Part shown: positions 26,436-35,236 of the stretch, piece by piece
Layout: each line of letters opens with the position of its first letter
Numbering within the stretch: position 1 is the stretch's first letter
From: JAKPKF01 sp964579365
GTDB lineage: Bacteria > Patescibacteriota > Dojkabacteria > SC72
DNA length: 49,176 nucleotides
Assembly: GCA_964579365.1 (NCBI GenBank)
Contig: CAZOFW010000001.1
Coordinates: forward strand, 1-49,176
Reading direction: 5' to 3'
Translations under genes and position numbers: made by a program
Notes under the pieces: model-generated
The model's input: only the letters and a program-made list of their open reading frames with translations
Databases searched by the model: none
What the model was told of the DNA's origin: nothing

Positions 26436-26464
26436 TTGACACCTAAACTTTTCCAATATATACT
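26436..26464 (+). promoter_or_regulatory. Consensus promoter for hrcA-grpE-dnaK
   Basis: TTGACA (26436-26441), 17-bp spacer, TATACT (26459-26464). Predicted start near 26471, inside the CIRCE-like operator. An 11-bp direct repeat CACCTAAACTT occurs at 26440-26450 and 26469-26479, once just after the -35 and once in the operator. Confidence 0.75.
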
Positions 26465-26492
26465 TTAGCACCTAAACTTAGTATCTGCTAAA
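26464..26492 (+). promoter_or_regulatory. CIRCE-like HrcA operator at hrcA
   Basis: TTTAGCA (26464-26470), 15 nt, TGCTAAA (26486-26492). Classical CIRCE is TTAGCACTC-N9-GAGTGCTAA, in which TTAGCA and TGCTAA are also 15 nt apart. Spacing and outer arms match while the inner three positions of each arm differ. It covers the transcription start and ends one base before the GTG start, as expected for repression by HrcA. Confidence 0.8.
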
Positions 26493-26493
26493 A

Positions 26494-27219
26494 GTGGATA
26501 TCACAGAGAGACAAAATGCCATTCTAATGGCAATAATTAAAGAGTTCATGGGAGATGCAAATGAAGTCGGTTCACTTTCATTGGTCGAAAAGTATCATCT
26601 TGGAGTAAGTTCCGCAACCATTAGAAATGAAATGGTCAAATTAATGGCACTAGGACTCTTGGAAAAGAACCACATATCTTCAGGAAGGTTACCAACAGAC
26701 CAAGCACTGAGACTATATGTGTCTAAGATAATAGATAGATCATCTTTGAGTCCACTTGTATCTGGGGAAATAAGACAAGGAATATTCAGGGACAGATTTT
26801 CTAAGGATATTGTCATCAAATCAATACTACAAATATTATCAAAAGAAACAGACTCTGTTGTATTCTTAATCCTTGATGAAGATGTAAGATATTACGGTTT
26901 AGCAAATATACTTGCATTCGACGAATTCCAATCAATTGAAAAAATAAAAAGTGTAATCAGTATTTTGGAAGATGATGTCTTTCTTAAGAACATGGCTAAA
27001 AAATATGCTGGCTCTGGAGTCTCTCTCCTCATTGGTGGAGAATCAGGCGTAGGTACACTACAAAATTGTGCAATGGCATTTACCAAAATCCCTTTCTGGG
27101 GGAAAGATGAATCATATGTTGGAGTAATTGGTTCTAAGAGAATGGATTACTCTAAAGTAATTCCAGCATTAAGAGAGATAAAAAGTTCTTTAGAAAACGC
27201 TATGTCTGGATGGAGATAA
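26494..27219 (+). CDS. hrcA: Heat-shock repressor HrcA, short form
   Basis: 241 residues from a GTG start; Bacillus HrcA is about 340. Represses chaperone operons by binding CIRCE and is kept active by GroEL. The N-terminal winged helix is intact: ITERQNAILMAIIKEF, VSSATIRNEMVKLMALGLLEK, SSGRLPTDQALRLYV. The C-terminus retains VGVIGSKRMDYSKVIPAL. About 100 residues of the middle GAF-like/dimerization part are missing relative to the usual family. It is preceded by a consensus promoter and a CIRCE-like operator that also recurs at groES, supporting autoregulation. grpE follows 16 bp later. Confidence 0.92.
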   Translation: MDITERQNAILMAIIKEFMGDANEVGSLSLVEKYHLGVSSATIRNEMVKLMALGLLEKNHISSGRLPTDQALRLYVSKIIDRSSLSPLVSGEIRQGIFRDRFSKDIVIKSILQILSKETDSVVFLILDEDVRYYGLANILAFDEFQSIEKIKSVISILEDDVFLKNMAKKYAGSGVSLLIGGESGVGTLQNCAMAFTKIPFWGKDESYVGVIGSKRMDYSKVIPALREIKSSLENAMSGWR

Positions 27220-27235
27220 TTTAAGTACAAAGAAT

Positions 27236-27730
27236 ATGAAGAAAGAATTAGAAAGTAAAAAAATAAAAGAATTAGCACTAACCATAGATAAACTTGAAGA
27301 TGAGAAATTAGTAATTCAAGAACAGATGCTAAGAGCATTGGCGGATTATCAAAATCTTGTAAAAAACTCCGAGAAGAGAAATGAGATTAGATATTTTCAA
27401 TTAAAAAAATCCTTAAGTGAATCTGTAATCCCTTCTCTTGATGCACTAAATCTAGCTCTTAAGGCAAGCAAAGAATTAAAACTGGATGAACAAACTAAAT
27501 CTTGGCTAGATGGAATCCTTGCAACAATAGAAAGCTTGGAAAAAGCATTTACAGAGATAGGGGTAAAACAATATCTGCCAGTTAAGGGAGATAAATTTGA
27601 CCCTGCAATACATGAAGCAGTAGCAACCGTAGAAGGTGGAAAAAGTGGTGAAATATATGACTTGGTACAACCAGGTTATATATTAGACAACACAGTAATT
27701 AAACCAGCTCGTGTTGTTGTTTCAAAATAA
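27236..27730 (+). CDS. grpE: GrpE nucleotide exchange factor
   Basis: 164 residues. Dimeric exchange factor that releases ADP from DnaK. A long N-terminal coiled coil (about 1-60, with LADYQNLVKNSEKRNE as the family hallmark) is followed by the beta-domain with GDKFDPAIHEAVATVEG and VQPGYILDNTVIKPARVVVSK, given in parts: FDPAIHEAV, GYILDNTVIKPARVVV. The N-terminal extension is short. It lies between hrcA and dnaK in one operon without internal terminator. No dnaJ is present between or after them. Confidence 0.95.
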   Translation: MKKELESKKIKELALTIDKLEDEKLVIQEQMLRALADYQNLVKNSEKRNEIRYFQLKKSLSESVIPSLDALNLALKASKELKLDEQTKSWLDGILATIESLEKAFTEIGVKQYLPVKGDKFDPAIHEAVATVEGGKSGEIYDLVQPGYILDNTVIKPARVVVSK

Positions 27731-27755
27731 ATATAAATTTTTATTAACAAATATT

Positions 27756-29660
27756 ATGTCAAAAATAATAGGAATAGATCTCGGAACTACAAACTCCGTA
27801 ATGGCTTACATGGAAGGTGGAAAACCAAATGTAATTCCAAATGCACAGGGTGGTAGATTAACCCCATCCATTGTTGCAATTGGTGACAAAGGGGAAGTGC
27901 TTGTAGGAAACCCTGCAAAAAATCAGGCTGTAACAAATCCTGAGGGTACAATTTACTCTGTAAAGAGATTAATCGGTAGATCATGGGATGACTCAGAGGT
28001 TAAGAAGGACAAAGAACTTCTTCCTTTCGAAATGAGAAAATCAGAGTCAGGTGGTGTAGAGGTACAAATGAAAGACAAATGGTATTCCCCACAGGAGATT
28101 TCTGCAAAGATTCTCGCAAAGATGAAAAAAGATGCAGAAGATTTCTTAGGAGAAGAAGTTAAGGAAGCAGTAATAACTGTACCAGCATATTTCGATGACT
28201 CTCAAAGGCAGGCGACTAAAGATGCAGGTAAAATTGCAGGATTAGATGTTAAAAGGATTGTAAATGAACCAACGGCAGCAGCTCTAGCATATGGTGTAGA
28301 AAAAGGTAAAGAAGAAAAGGTCGCAATCTTTGATCTTGGAGGTGGTACATTCGATATCTCCATATTAGAGATTGGCGATGGTGTCTTTGAAGTACTATCT
28401 ACAAATGGTGATACCCATCTTGGTGGAGATGACTTTGACCAAAAGATTATAGATTTTCTTGCAGACCAATTTAAAGCAAAAGAAGGAATTGATCTAAGAA
28501 ATGACAGAACATCTCTCCAGAGATTGAGGGAATTCGCAGAAAAAGCAAAGGTTGAATTATCTACCTCAGAAGAGACAGAGATAAATATCCCTTACATTAC
28601 TGCAGATGCAAATGGACCAAAGCATTTGAGAGAGAAACTAACAAGATCAGAGTTAGAAAAATTAACAGGAGATTTAATTGAAAGAACTGTTGAACCATGC
28701 AAAAAAGCTCTTAAAGATGCAGGACTTTCAATAAAGGATATCGACGAAGTTCTTTTGGTTGGTGGTATGACAAGAATGCCAGCGGTTATTAAAAAGGTAG
28801 AAGAACTTTTTGGTAAAGAAGCGAATAAAGGTGTAAATCCAGATGAAGTTGTAGGTGTTGGTGCTGCTATCCAGGGAGGTGTCCTTGGTGGAGATGTAAA
28901 AGATATTACTCTCTTAGATGTAACACCGCTTTCTTTGGGACTGGAAACTCTTGGAGGAATTATGACAAAACTAATAGAGAAAAATACCACTATCCCAGTC
29001 GAGAAGAAACAGATATTCTCAACAGCTGCAGATAGTCAACCAGGTGTAGAGATTCATATTCTTCAGGGAGAAAGAGAAATGGCTGCAGATAACAAGACAT
29101 TAGGAAGATTCATCTTAGATGGTATCCCACCTGCACCAAGAGGAGTCCCTCAGATAGAGGTTTCTTTCTCAATTGATGCAAACGGTATCTTAAATGTTAA
29201 AGCAGTAGATCTTGCTACAAAGAAAGAACAAAAAATTACAATCACTGCATCAACTGGACTTAAGGATGAAGAGATTGAAAAGATGGTAGAAGATGCCCAA
29301 AAGAATGCAGAAGAGGACAAGAAGAAGAAAGAAAGAGCAGAAACTAGAAATGAAGCAGACACCCTATGCTTTGGTGTTGAGAAGCTGATCAAAGAGAATG
29401 GAGACAAGGTCGAGTCTTCCGAGAAAGAAGAGCTTGAGGAAAAATCTGAAGAGCTTAAGAAGATTATCGAAAAAGAGGACTTTGATCTAGAAGAAGTAAA
29501 AAAGAAAACAGAAGAACTTATGGATAAAATGCAGGAGGTTGGGAAAAAGATGTACGAGAAAGCAGCTCAAGAGAATAAGCCAAAGGATGAGGAGAAGAAA
29601 GAAGATAAGAAAGAGGAAAAGAAAGACGATGAGGTCAAAGAGGGTGAAGTAGTTGACTAA
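27756..29660 (+). CDS. dnaK: Chaperone DnaK (Hsp70)
   Basis: 634 residues from the ATG at 27756; a frame opening at 27711 lies within grpE and has no homology. The nucleotide-binding domain has IIGIDLGTTNSVMA, AVITVPAYFDDSQRQATKDAG (hallmark VPAYFDDSQR), IFDLGGGTFDISILE and VLLVGGMTRMPAV. The substrate-binding domain includes LLDVTPLSLGLETLGG. The lid ends in a long acidic/Lys tail with EGEVVD instead of the EEVD-like bacterial end. The 25-bp gap after grpE is too short for a separate heat-shock signal; expression should follow the hrcA promoter. A strong terminator follows. Confidence 0.97.
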   Translation: MSKIIGIDLGTTNSVMAYMEGGKPNVIPNAQGGRLTPSIVAIGDKGEVLVGNPAKNQAVTNPEGTIYSVKRLIGRSWDDSEVKKDKELLPFEMRKSESGGVEVQMKDKWYSPQEISAKILAKMKKDAEDFLGEEVKEAVITVPAYFDDSQRQATKDAGKIAGLDVKRIVNEPTAAALAYGVEKGKEEKVAIFDLGGGTFDISILEIGDGVFEVLSTNGDTHLGGDDFDQKIIDFLADQFKAKEGIDLRNDRTSLQRLREFAEKAKVELSTSEETEINIPYITADANGPKHLREKLTRSELEKLTGDLIERTVEPCKKALKDAGLSIKDIDEVLLVGGMTRMPAVIKKVEELFGKEANKGVNPDEVVGVGAAIQGGVLGGDVKDITLLDVTPLSLGLETLGGIMTKLIEKNTTIPVEKKQIFSTAADSQPGVEIHILQGEREMAADNKTLGRFILDGIPPAPRGVPQIEVSFSIDANGILNVKAVDLATKKEQKITITASTGLKDEEIEKMVEDAQKNAEEDKKKKERAETRNEADTLCFGVEKLIKENGDKVESSEKEELEEKSEELKKIIEKEDFDLEEVKKKTEELMDKMQEVGKKMYEKAAQENKPKDEEKKEDKKEEKKDDEVKEGEVVD

Positions 29661-29678
29661 TCTTTTGCTCTGGGAATT

Positions 29679-29709
29679 AAGAGGAGACTGTTGGTCTCCT
29701 CTTTTTTTT
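29679..29709 (+). terminator. Rho-independent terminator after dnaK
   Basis: AAGAGGAGAC and GTCTCCTCTT form a perfect 10-bp stem with loop TGTTG, followed by a run of T. It closes the hrcA-grpE-dnaK operon. Confidence 0.93.
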
Positions 29710-29737
29710 ATGGTAGGATAAATGGAATAATATTTCC

Positions 29738-29743
29738 TATACT
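29738..29743 (+). promoter_or_regulatory. -10 box for the O-antigen-ligase-like gene
   Basis: TATACT lies 8 nt before the ATG at 29752, just behind the dnaK terminator, so the leader would be about 1-2 nt. Confidence 0.45.
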
Positions 29744-29751
29744 GCCAAAAT

Positions 29752-32043
29752 ATGCTTAGAGATTCAGATAGCACAAAGAAAGAAAAAATAGGACTTTCAA
29801 CAATCCAAAAGTATCTTTTTCTTGGTATGCTTTTTATTCTTCCACTCTCTATTATTCCATTCCCATGGGATTGGACTGAGAAAAGTATGTCCTTGGTCAT
29901 ATTGATATTCTCAACAGTAATTGTAGGAATTGAAATCATTAAGCTGATTTGGGATGGTAAAGTAACATTTATAAAAGGTCTCTTAGATATCGGTTCATTC
30001 TCGATATTAGGCTCTCTAACACTATCTACTTTGTTATCAGAAGATATAAATACCAGTATATGGGGCGTAGATAATAGGCTTGGTTCTGGATTAATAGTTT
30101 TCATAGCGGTAATACTTGTTTCATTTGCTGCCAGAACCTTTATACACAATATGAAGGATATAAAAATGGTAATACTTTCTTTCTTAGGAGGAATGTTCAT
30201 CGCAAATATCCTAAGTATTTTCTCTTTTTTGGGTACAAATATATGGTCGAGTATTCCAATATACAAAGAAATGCATCAGGCAGGTTTACCACTTCTTAGA
30301 TCAGAAAAGGTTCATGTATTGATAAATATGATTAGCATATTACTATCTCTTGGAATCATAGGAGAGCGTATGTTAAGAAGAGGTGGTGCTAGCATAGCGA
30401 TGACGCTGTGTTATGTCTTTCTCGTTTCTGGTATTGTAAATCTCTGGGTATTTTCTATCCATCAGGGACTAGCATTGCTTATACTTTTTGCTGTAATTAT
30501 AATTCTTGTGTTGATCTTTGGAACATCAAGATTAAAGATTGGACGTGGATTAAAAAGAGATCTCACAATTTTGTTCATTAGCATACTTCTCACAATCGTG
30601 ATTCCAGTGATACTTCTTCAGATCCCATCACTTAGAGCAATAATTATTCCTAAAGGAGTCGAACTTGTAGCAGAAGTTTCTCTTGGAGCAGATATCTCAT
30701 GGATAATTGCAGCATCGGTTTTCATAGATTCTTTGTGGAAGGGTTTGTTTGGTCTTGGAGTTGATACATACACTATTGCTTACAATTTATTCAAACCTTT
30801 AAATGATGCACTTCTTTCCTTCAACAGTGTGAATTTCTATTTTTCAGGTAACGAGTTGTTTACTAAATTCTCAAATGGTGGATTAATTTGGTTGGCAGCA
30901 TGGATATTCTTTGGATTCCTGTTAGCGAAGCAATTAAGGGATGATTTTAGAAAATTCAGATTGTATCAAGAGGATAATGCTGCATTCTTTCTTGTAATTA
31001 TTGATTTCACCCTCATCTTTTTATTCCTTGCTTCTTTGTTTGTTGCATATTCCGTTCTTGTAATTCTTCTTCTGTTTGTAATAATCTCTCTCCATTCTGT
31101 TCTGAAAGATATTCTTGGGAAAGGTAGTGGAGATAAATTTGTGTTTAAACTTTGGGCTACAAATGTATCCTCAAGAGTAGAATCTGGAAAAGCTGTATAT
31201 AATATGAATGTATTCCTTACCGTTGTCACAGTATTAATCGGCTCAAGCTTGCTTGTATTTTGGGGTTCGAAGATAATCTCGAGTGCATATTTATTGAGAG
31301 CTGAGTCATATTATTCTGAGCAGAAGAAATTGTATGCTGAACAGGATCCTTCATCTGGGCAGAGGGAGGACTTTGTAAAGCGAATGTCTGGTTATTACAC
31401 AAAGGCTTTAAAGTTTGACGACAATGATCCACTTGTGAGCAGAAAATTAGGATTAATGTATCTTGAACAGGTAGGGATAGCGGCTGAAAGATATTCAAAA
31501 GAGAAAGAAACAGAGGAAACAAATTCCATAATTAAAGAGATTGGGCAGTGGAAGAATTATGCCATAGATTATATTCGAAAGAGTATAGATAGAAGCCCAA
31601 GTATTTATGCTAACTGGGAAGCTAGAGCAAGGGTGTATATGGGATTAGTTGGTCTTGGCTTCTATGATTATTCTGCAGATGCGCTTTACTCTCTAGAAAA
31701 AGCGATAGAATTAAATCCTCTGAACTTTGAATTGTATTACTACAAAGCGCAGATAAATATAATAAACGGAGACAAAGATGGTGCGCTTTCTGCACTAACT
31801 CAAGTTCTAGGAATTAATCCACAGCATGTAGCATCGATTCTTTTGGCCGGTGAGATAAACAAAGAGAAGGGAAATCTTGAAGTTTATGAATCATATCTGA
31901 AGGCAGCTAAAAAGATATTGGAAATGCAAGGAAATACGGGTATAGATACCTATAAAGAAATATCTAAGCAATTGAATGAATTAGCTAAAGATACGAAGGA
32001 AGATGTGGCCGAGAGCACCGAACCAACTGTTCCTCAAGAGTAG
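29752..32043 (+). CDS. O-antigen ligase/Wzy-like membrane protein with C-terminal TPR domain
   Basis: 763 residues. About twelve hydrophobic segments lie between residues 20 and 515, with an extracytoplasmic loop around LLSEDINTSIWGVDNRLGSG, a feature I associate with Wzy_C/WaaL-type proteins in CPR and Firmicutes. Such proteins polymerise glycans or transfer them from a lipid carrier. Residues about 550-735 hold tetratricopeptide-like repeats, e.g. ALYSLEKAIELNPLNFELYYYKA and ALSALTQVLGINPQHVASILLAG (shown only as ALYSLEKAIELNP and LTQVLGINPQH). The catalytic identity is not provable without alignment. It ends 10 bp inside the convergent comF-like gene. Confidence 0.72.
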   Translation: MLRDSDSTKKEKIGLSTIQKYLFLGMLFILPLSIIPFPWDWTEKSMSLVILIFSTVIVGIEIIKLIWDGKVTFIKGLLDIGSFSILGSLTLSTLLSEDINTSIWGVDNRLGSGLIVFIAVILVSFAARTFIHNMKDIKMVILSFLGGMFIANILSIFSFLGTNIWSSIPIYKEMHQAGLPLLRSEKVHVLINMISILLSLGIIGERMLRRGGASIAMTLCYVFLVSGIVNLWVFSIHQGLALLILFAVIIILVLIFGTSRLKIGRGLKRDLTILFISILLTIVIPVILLQIPSLRAIIIPKGVELVAEVSLGADISWIIAASVFIDSLWKGLFGLGVDTYTIAYNLFKPLNDALLSFNSVNFYFSGNELFTKFSNGGLIWLAAWIFFGFLLAKQLRDDFRKFRLYQEDNAAFFLVIIDFTLIFLFLASLFVAYSVLVILLLFVIISLHSVLKDILGKGSGDKFVFKLWATNVSSRVESGKAVYNMNVFLTVVTVLIGSSLLVFWGSKIISSAYLLRAESYYSEQKKLYAEQDPSSGQREDFVKRMSGYYTKALKFDDNDPLVSRKLGLMYLEQVGIAAERYSKEKETEETNSIIKEIGQWKNYAIDYIRKSIDRSPSIYANWEARARVYMGLVGLGFYDYSADALYSLEKAIELNPLNFELYYYKAQINIINGDKDGALSALTQVLGINPQHVASILLAGEINKEKGNLEVYESYLKAAKKILEMQGNTGIDTYKEISKQLNELAKDTKEDVAESTEPTVPQE

Positions 32044-32729
32044 TAGGGTTTGCCTCTGAATAGGCAGAGTGCATTCACAGAGTAATTTCCATTCTGTTCT
32101 TCTTTAATTATTCTAGAAATACTTTCTAGGGTTTTTCCAGTTGTAATTACATCATCCAAAATTGTCACAGAATCGTATTTTTTTAATAATGATGTATTTT
32201 TAATGTAAAAGTCAGAATTTTCTACCATTAATCTACTCTCTCTGTCTCTTAACGATTGATGACCTTTCTCTATCTTCCTTCCTATTAAATCTAGAGAAAA
32301 ATCACAGTCATAATGTTTGGAAATAATCTCAACTAGTAATTCTGTTTGGTTAAATCCTCTCTCGTTCCGTCTTAAAAAAGATATAGGTACGGAGGTAAGA
32401 AGGGTGTTTCTAAAATTAACGTTCCCAATACTCTGGATTAAAAATTCTGACAAAGATTTTGCAATATCCCTAGCGCCTTTGTATTTGTAACTTTTGAGAA
32501 TCTTTGAAGAGACTTTGTTGTATTCCCATCCAACAATCACTTGGTCGAGAGAGTTAGTACATTTACATTGTGTATGTGTATTGTAATTTGGAGATATTCT
32601 TCGGCATATATAACATTCAGGAAGATTTCTTTTAAAGATCTTCTTGCAGGTATCACAAAGATATCCTCCGTATTTCCCGCAAATATGGCAAGATTTAGGA
32701 TATGCCAAGTCTAAAAAAGAAGAGAACAT
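32034..32729 (-). CDS. comF: ComF-like phosphoribosyltransferase-fold protein
   Basis: 231 residues. The N-terminal zinc module has CHIC, CDTC, CYIC and CKC pairs (about 14-56). The C-terminal type I phosphoribosyltransferase fold has SVPISFLRRNERGFNQTELL (hallmark RGFNQ), GRKIEKGHQSLRDRESR with the family's Q-(S/T)-L-R stretch, and the PRPP loop VTILDDVITTGKTL. ComF/GntX proteins act in DNA uptake in naturally competent bacteria; many CPR keep comF with pilus genes, and a PilNO pair is 30 kb away. It ends in TGA, the only gene in the window I see doing so. Upstream a TGA-TAAATT lies 5 nt before the ATG. Confidence 0.9.
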   Translation of the reverse strand: MFSSFLDLAYPKSCHICGKYGGYLCDTCKKIFKRNLPECYICRRISPNYNTHTQCKCTNSLDQVIVGWEYNKVSSKILKSYKYKGARDIAKSLSEFLIQSIGNVNFRNTLLTSVPISFLRRNERGFNQTELLVEIISKHYDCDFSLDLIGRKIEKGHQSLRDRESRLMVENSDFYIKNTSLLKKYDSVTILDDVITTGKTLESISRIIKEEQNGNYSVNALCLFRGKPYYS

Positions 32730-32766
32730 AACTAAATTTATCAGTAAAAAATTAAAAACAAATTAA

Positions 32767-32795
32767 TTGATAAAAATTTCTCTTTAAATTATGAT
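32767..32795 (+). promoter_or_regulatory. Promoter for murJ
   Basis: TTGATA (32767-32772), 17-bp spacer, TATGAT (32790-32795). Predicted start near 32802, 33 nt before the murJ ATG. It lies in a 105-bp divergent gap after comF that holds no gene. Confidence 0.55.
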
Positions 32796-32834
32796 ATTAT
32801 TCGCACAATTGAACTTAAACATGACACAAACTAA

Positions 32835-34625
32835 ATGACAAAGTTAGGGCTAAAGAAGAACAGTATATTTTTTGTAATGCTTCTTCTCTTCATAACAAAG
32901 ATTCTTGGTTTTCTAAAATTAAGAACCATTGCTCAGCTCTTCGGTGTATCTCACGAATTAGATATTTTCTGGGCTGCATTCACTATCCCAGATATGATAT
33001 TTACAATTCTTGTTGCAGGCTCTATCAACGCAGCAATTATTCCAATATTCTCAGAAATCTTTTACAAAAAAGGGAAGGAGAGTTTAGATCGTTTCTTCAA
33101 TTACCTCTTTATTGTCCTTACTGCGACCTGTCTTTTAATTGCAGCCTTGTTCTTTGTCTTTACGCCAGCGATTACAAACTTTATTCTCAATTCAGATGTA
33201 CTTCAAAAATTCTTAGATCTCTCCGAGAGAATAACCACTGCAGATTTCCATACATTTGTGACTCTAACTAGATTAATGCTTCTTTCTCCAATTCTTTTGG
33301 CTACAAGTAGTCTCGTAACGGCATATCTACAGATAAAGAAGGAATTCTTAACAACCTCTCTTGCGCCTCTTTTCTACAACTTAGGAATGATAATTGGCCC
33401 TATCCTCTTTGTTGTATTTGGAAACTTAGGAGTAGAGGGTATCGCAATATCTACAGTAATTAGTTCTGTGTTACATCTCTTAGTACAGTTTCCTAAGTTC
33501 GCAAAGCATTTCCAAAAGGGTTTCTCACTTAGCCCCGGATACTTCAGAAATGCATTTGGAGATATTCATATATGGAGAACAATCAAGTTAGCTATTCCAA
33601 GAACAATTGGTATTTTAGGAGAGCAGATAAATGGATTGGTAAATACTTTGATTAGTTTCTCTCTTGCGGCTGGTGCTCTTAGTGCGTATAGATTTGCTAT
33701 CAGTTTACATCTGTTTCCAATTAACATCATTGGAAGTGCTGTAGCACAAGTAGCATTACCAGATTTAGCACAACATAATGGAGATAGAAAAAAGTTTGTT
33801 AAAATTTTAGATTCCTCCATACAGTTTGCTTTGTATGTTGTATTTCCAATTGTTGCCATGATGATGATACTTAGACTTCCAGTTGTTCGTTTAGTATACG
33901 GTTCTGGAGCTTTTGACTGGAGAGCAACAATTTTAACTGCATGGTGTCTTGTACTTTTAGGTTTTTCTATAATTGGACAAACAGTAGCACAGATAGTACT
34001 AAGAGCATTCTATGCTCTTAAGGAAACATGGCTTCCATTGATTGCTATTGTAGTTAGTATTTTGGTTAATATATTCTTAGCTTACTATCTTACAAACTTC
34101 TTTAGTCATTACTATGACTGGAGACCGATATTTGATCAAATGGTAAGCCAGATATCTTCAGCAAATGGAGAAGGTTTCCTGGTAGTTCTAAAATCTTTCG
34201 TAAAAGATTTTATTCGATGGTCTTCTGATAGAGGTAGTTCGGATTTGGCAGTGGGTGGTTTAGCACTAGGTTTTAGTGTCTCCTATTTCATAGAGATGAT
34301 TCTTCTTATGGTATTGTTAAATGTAAAAGGAAAGATAATTACATGGAAGAAAACAGTTAAGCCAATTCTTGTAAAAGCATTGAACACATTGATAATGGCA
34401 ATTGGTATGTACTTTGTTTTTAAGCTTTTTGATTTCCAATTAGATACTACAAGAACATGGTCAATCATAGTCCTTTCTGCTGTAGTATGTTCATACGGCC
34501 TTCTCTCTTACTGGGTAGGATCTAAGGTCTTCGGTATAAAAGAGGTGGACAAATTTGAGAGTAGAGTTGTTTCAATATTTTCTAAATTCTTCAGTAAGGG
34601 GGAGAAAGATGCAGAAACTGTTTAA
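32835..34625 (+). CDS. murJ: Lipid II flippase MurJ
   Basis: 596 residues, about 14 membrane helices. Flips the peptidoglycan precursor lipid II across the inner membrane. Family marks: ITKILGFLKLRTIAQLFG at the N-terminus (the RE.. entry helix region), WAAFTIPDMIFTILVAGSINAAIIPIF, and AYRFAISLHLFPINIIGSAVAQVALPDLA. An insertion around 430-475 (SHYYDWRPIFDQM to DRGSSDLAVGG) lengthens a loop relative to typical MurJ. It overlaps the following gene by 17 bp. With the GT4 and O-antigen-ligase-like proteins it indicates a glycan-containing envelope. Confidence 0.92.
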   Translation: MTKLGLKKNSIFFVMLLLFITKILGFLKLRTIAQLFGVSHELDIFWAAFTIPDMIFTILVAGSINAAIIPIFSEIFYKKGKESLDRFFNYLFIVLTATCLLIAALFFVFTPAITNFILNSDVLQKFLDLSERITTADFHTFVTLTRLMLLSPILLATSSLVTAYLQIKKEFLTTSLAPLFYNLGMIIGPILFVVFGNLGVEGIAISTVISSVLHLLVQFPKFAKHFQKGFSLSPGYFRNAFGDIHIWRTIKLAIPRTIGILGEQINGLVNTLISFSLAAGALSAYRFAISLHLFPINIIGSAVAQVALPDLAQHNGDRKKFVKILDSSIQFALYVVFPIVAMMMILRLPVVRLVYGSGAFDWRATILTAWCLVLLGFSIIGQTVAQIVLRAFYALKETWLPLIAIVVSILVNIFLAYYLTNFFSHYYDWRPIFDQMVSQISSANGEGFLVVLKSFVKDFIRWSSDRGSSDLAVGGLALGFSVSYFIEMILLMVLLNVKGKIITWKKTVKPILVKALNTLIMAIGMYFVFKLFDFQLDTTRTWSIIVLSAVVCSYGLLSYWVGSKVFGIKEVDKFESRVVSIFSKFFSKGEKDAETV

Positions 34626-35202
34626 AATTTTTGTAATCTTTCTTGTAATATTAATCCTCTTTCCAATTTTTCTAACGGGCATATATCTTCTTTGGCAAAG
34701 AGAGTTTGCTTCTAATCTTGCGACTAAAAGCTGCGTGAGTAACAATTCTTTAAATGAGGTATCCTTTGATGAAAGAATAAGAGATTTTGTATTTTCCTCT
34801 GACAGAAGTGATTATATACAATTCACAAAAGAAGAAGTTTTGTATTTGATATCCTCCGAATTTGGTAAAGGTGAAAACGATATAGTGGTAGAAGATATGT
34901 GTGTTGATTCTGCAAAAGGAGCCTGGAAGGTATATTTAAATATGACCGTTGCTGGTATAAGGAATGTTTGGTTCATATTTGATGTAATAAAGGATGATAG
35001 AGAAACAGCAGAGTTGTATGTAGATAGTCTGTATTTAGGGAATTTCAACCTTCCTTCTTTCATTTCCTCTCCACTGAAGGAGAAAATTAACAAGGGAATT
35101 AGTGATGCTTTGATACTTGTAAATGAAAATAGTTTCTCCGGAAGAAATATAACAAATATTGAACTTCTGGAGGAGGATGTAGTCATAAAAGGTGTGTATT
35201 AG
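34609..35202 (+). CDS. Membrane-anchored protein of unknown function, coupled to murJ
   Basis: 197 residues from the ATG at 34609, which has a strong Shine-Dalgarno-like GGGGGAGAAAG just upstream; an earlier in-frame ATG at 34555 would read 70 bp into murJ and has none. One N-terminal membrane helix (about 5-27, FKIFVIFLVILILFPIFLTG) is followed by an extracytoplasmic domain of about 165 residues with no motif I recognise. Overlap with murJ suggests co-translation and perhaps a role in the same envelope step, but this is context only. Confidence 0.7.
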   Translation: MQKLFKIFVIFLVILILFPIFLTGIYLLWQREFASNLATKSCVSNNSLNEVSFDERIRDFVFSSDRSDYIQFTKEEVLYLISSEFGKGENDIVVEDMCVDSAKGAWKVYLNMTVAGIRNVWFIFDVIKDDRETAELYVDSLYLGNFNLPSFISSPLKEKINKGISDALILVNENSFSGRNITNIELLEEDVVIKGVY

Positions 35203-35204
35203 GC

Positions 35205-35233
35205 TTGTCCAACAATATTACTTGTGATACAAT
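35205..35233 (+). promoter_or_regulatory. Promoter for groES-groEL
   Basis: TTGTCC (35205-35210), 17-bp spacer, TACAAT (35228-35233) with TG one base before the hexamer. Predicted start near 35240, inside the CIRCE-like operator. Confidence 0.7.
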
Positions 35234-35236
35234 TCT

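Noticed and set aside
25567..26471. Two separate L25-like genes, one on each side of the N run
   Set aside because: Both carry the same 55-bp end and join into one frame of normal length once the overlap is collapsed.
24523..27232. 12-bp repeat TTAAGTACAAAG after rpsG and between hrcA and grpE
   Set aside because: Twelve-base matches are expected many times by chance in an AT-rich 49-kb window, and the two contexts share nothing.
27711..27755. Longer N-terminus for dnaK starting at 27711
   Set aside because: It lies inside the end of grpE; the Hsp70 opener begins at the ATG at 27756.
29487..30266. Minus-strand open frame opposite the end of dnaK and the start of the ligase-like gene
   Set aside because: It reads through the dnaK terminator hairpin and is antisense to two convincing genes.
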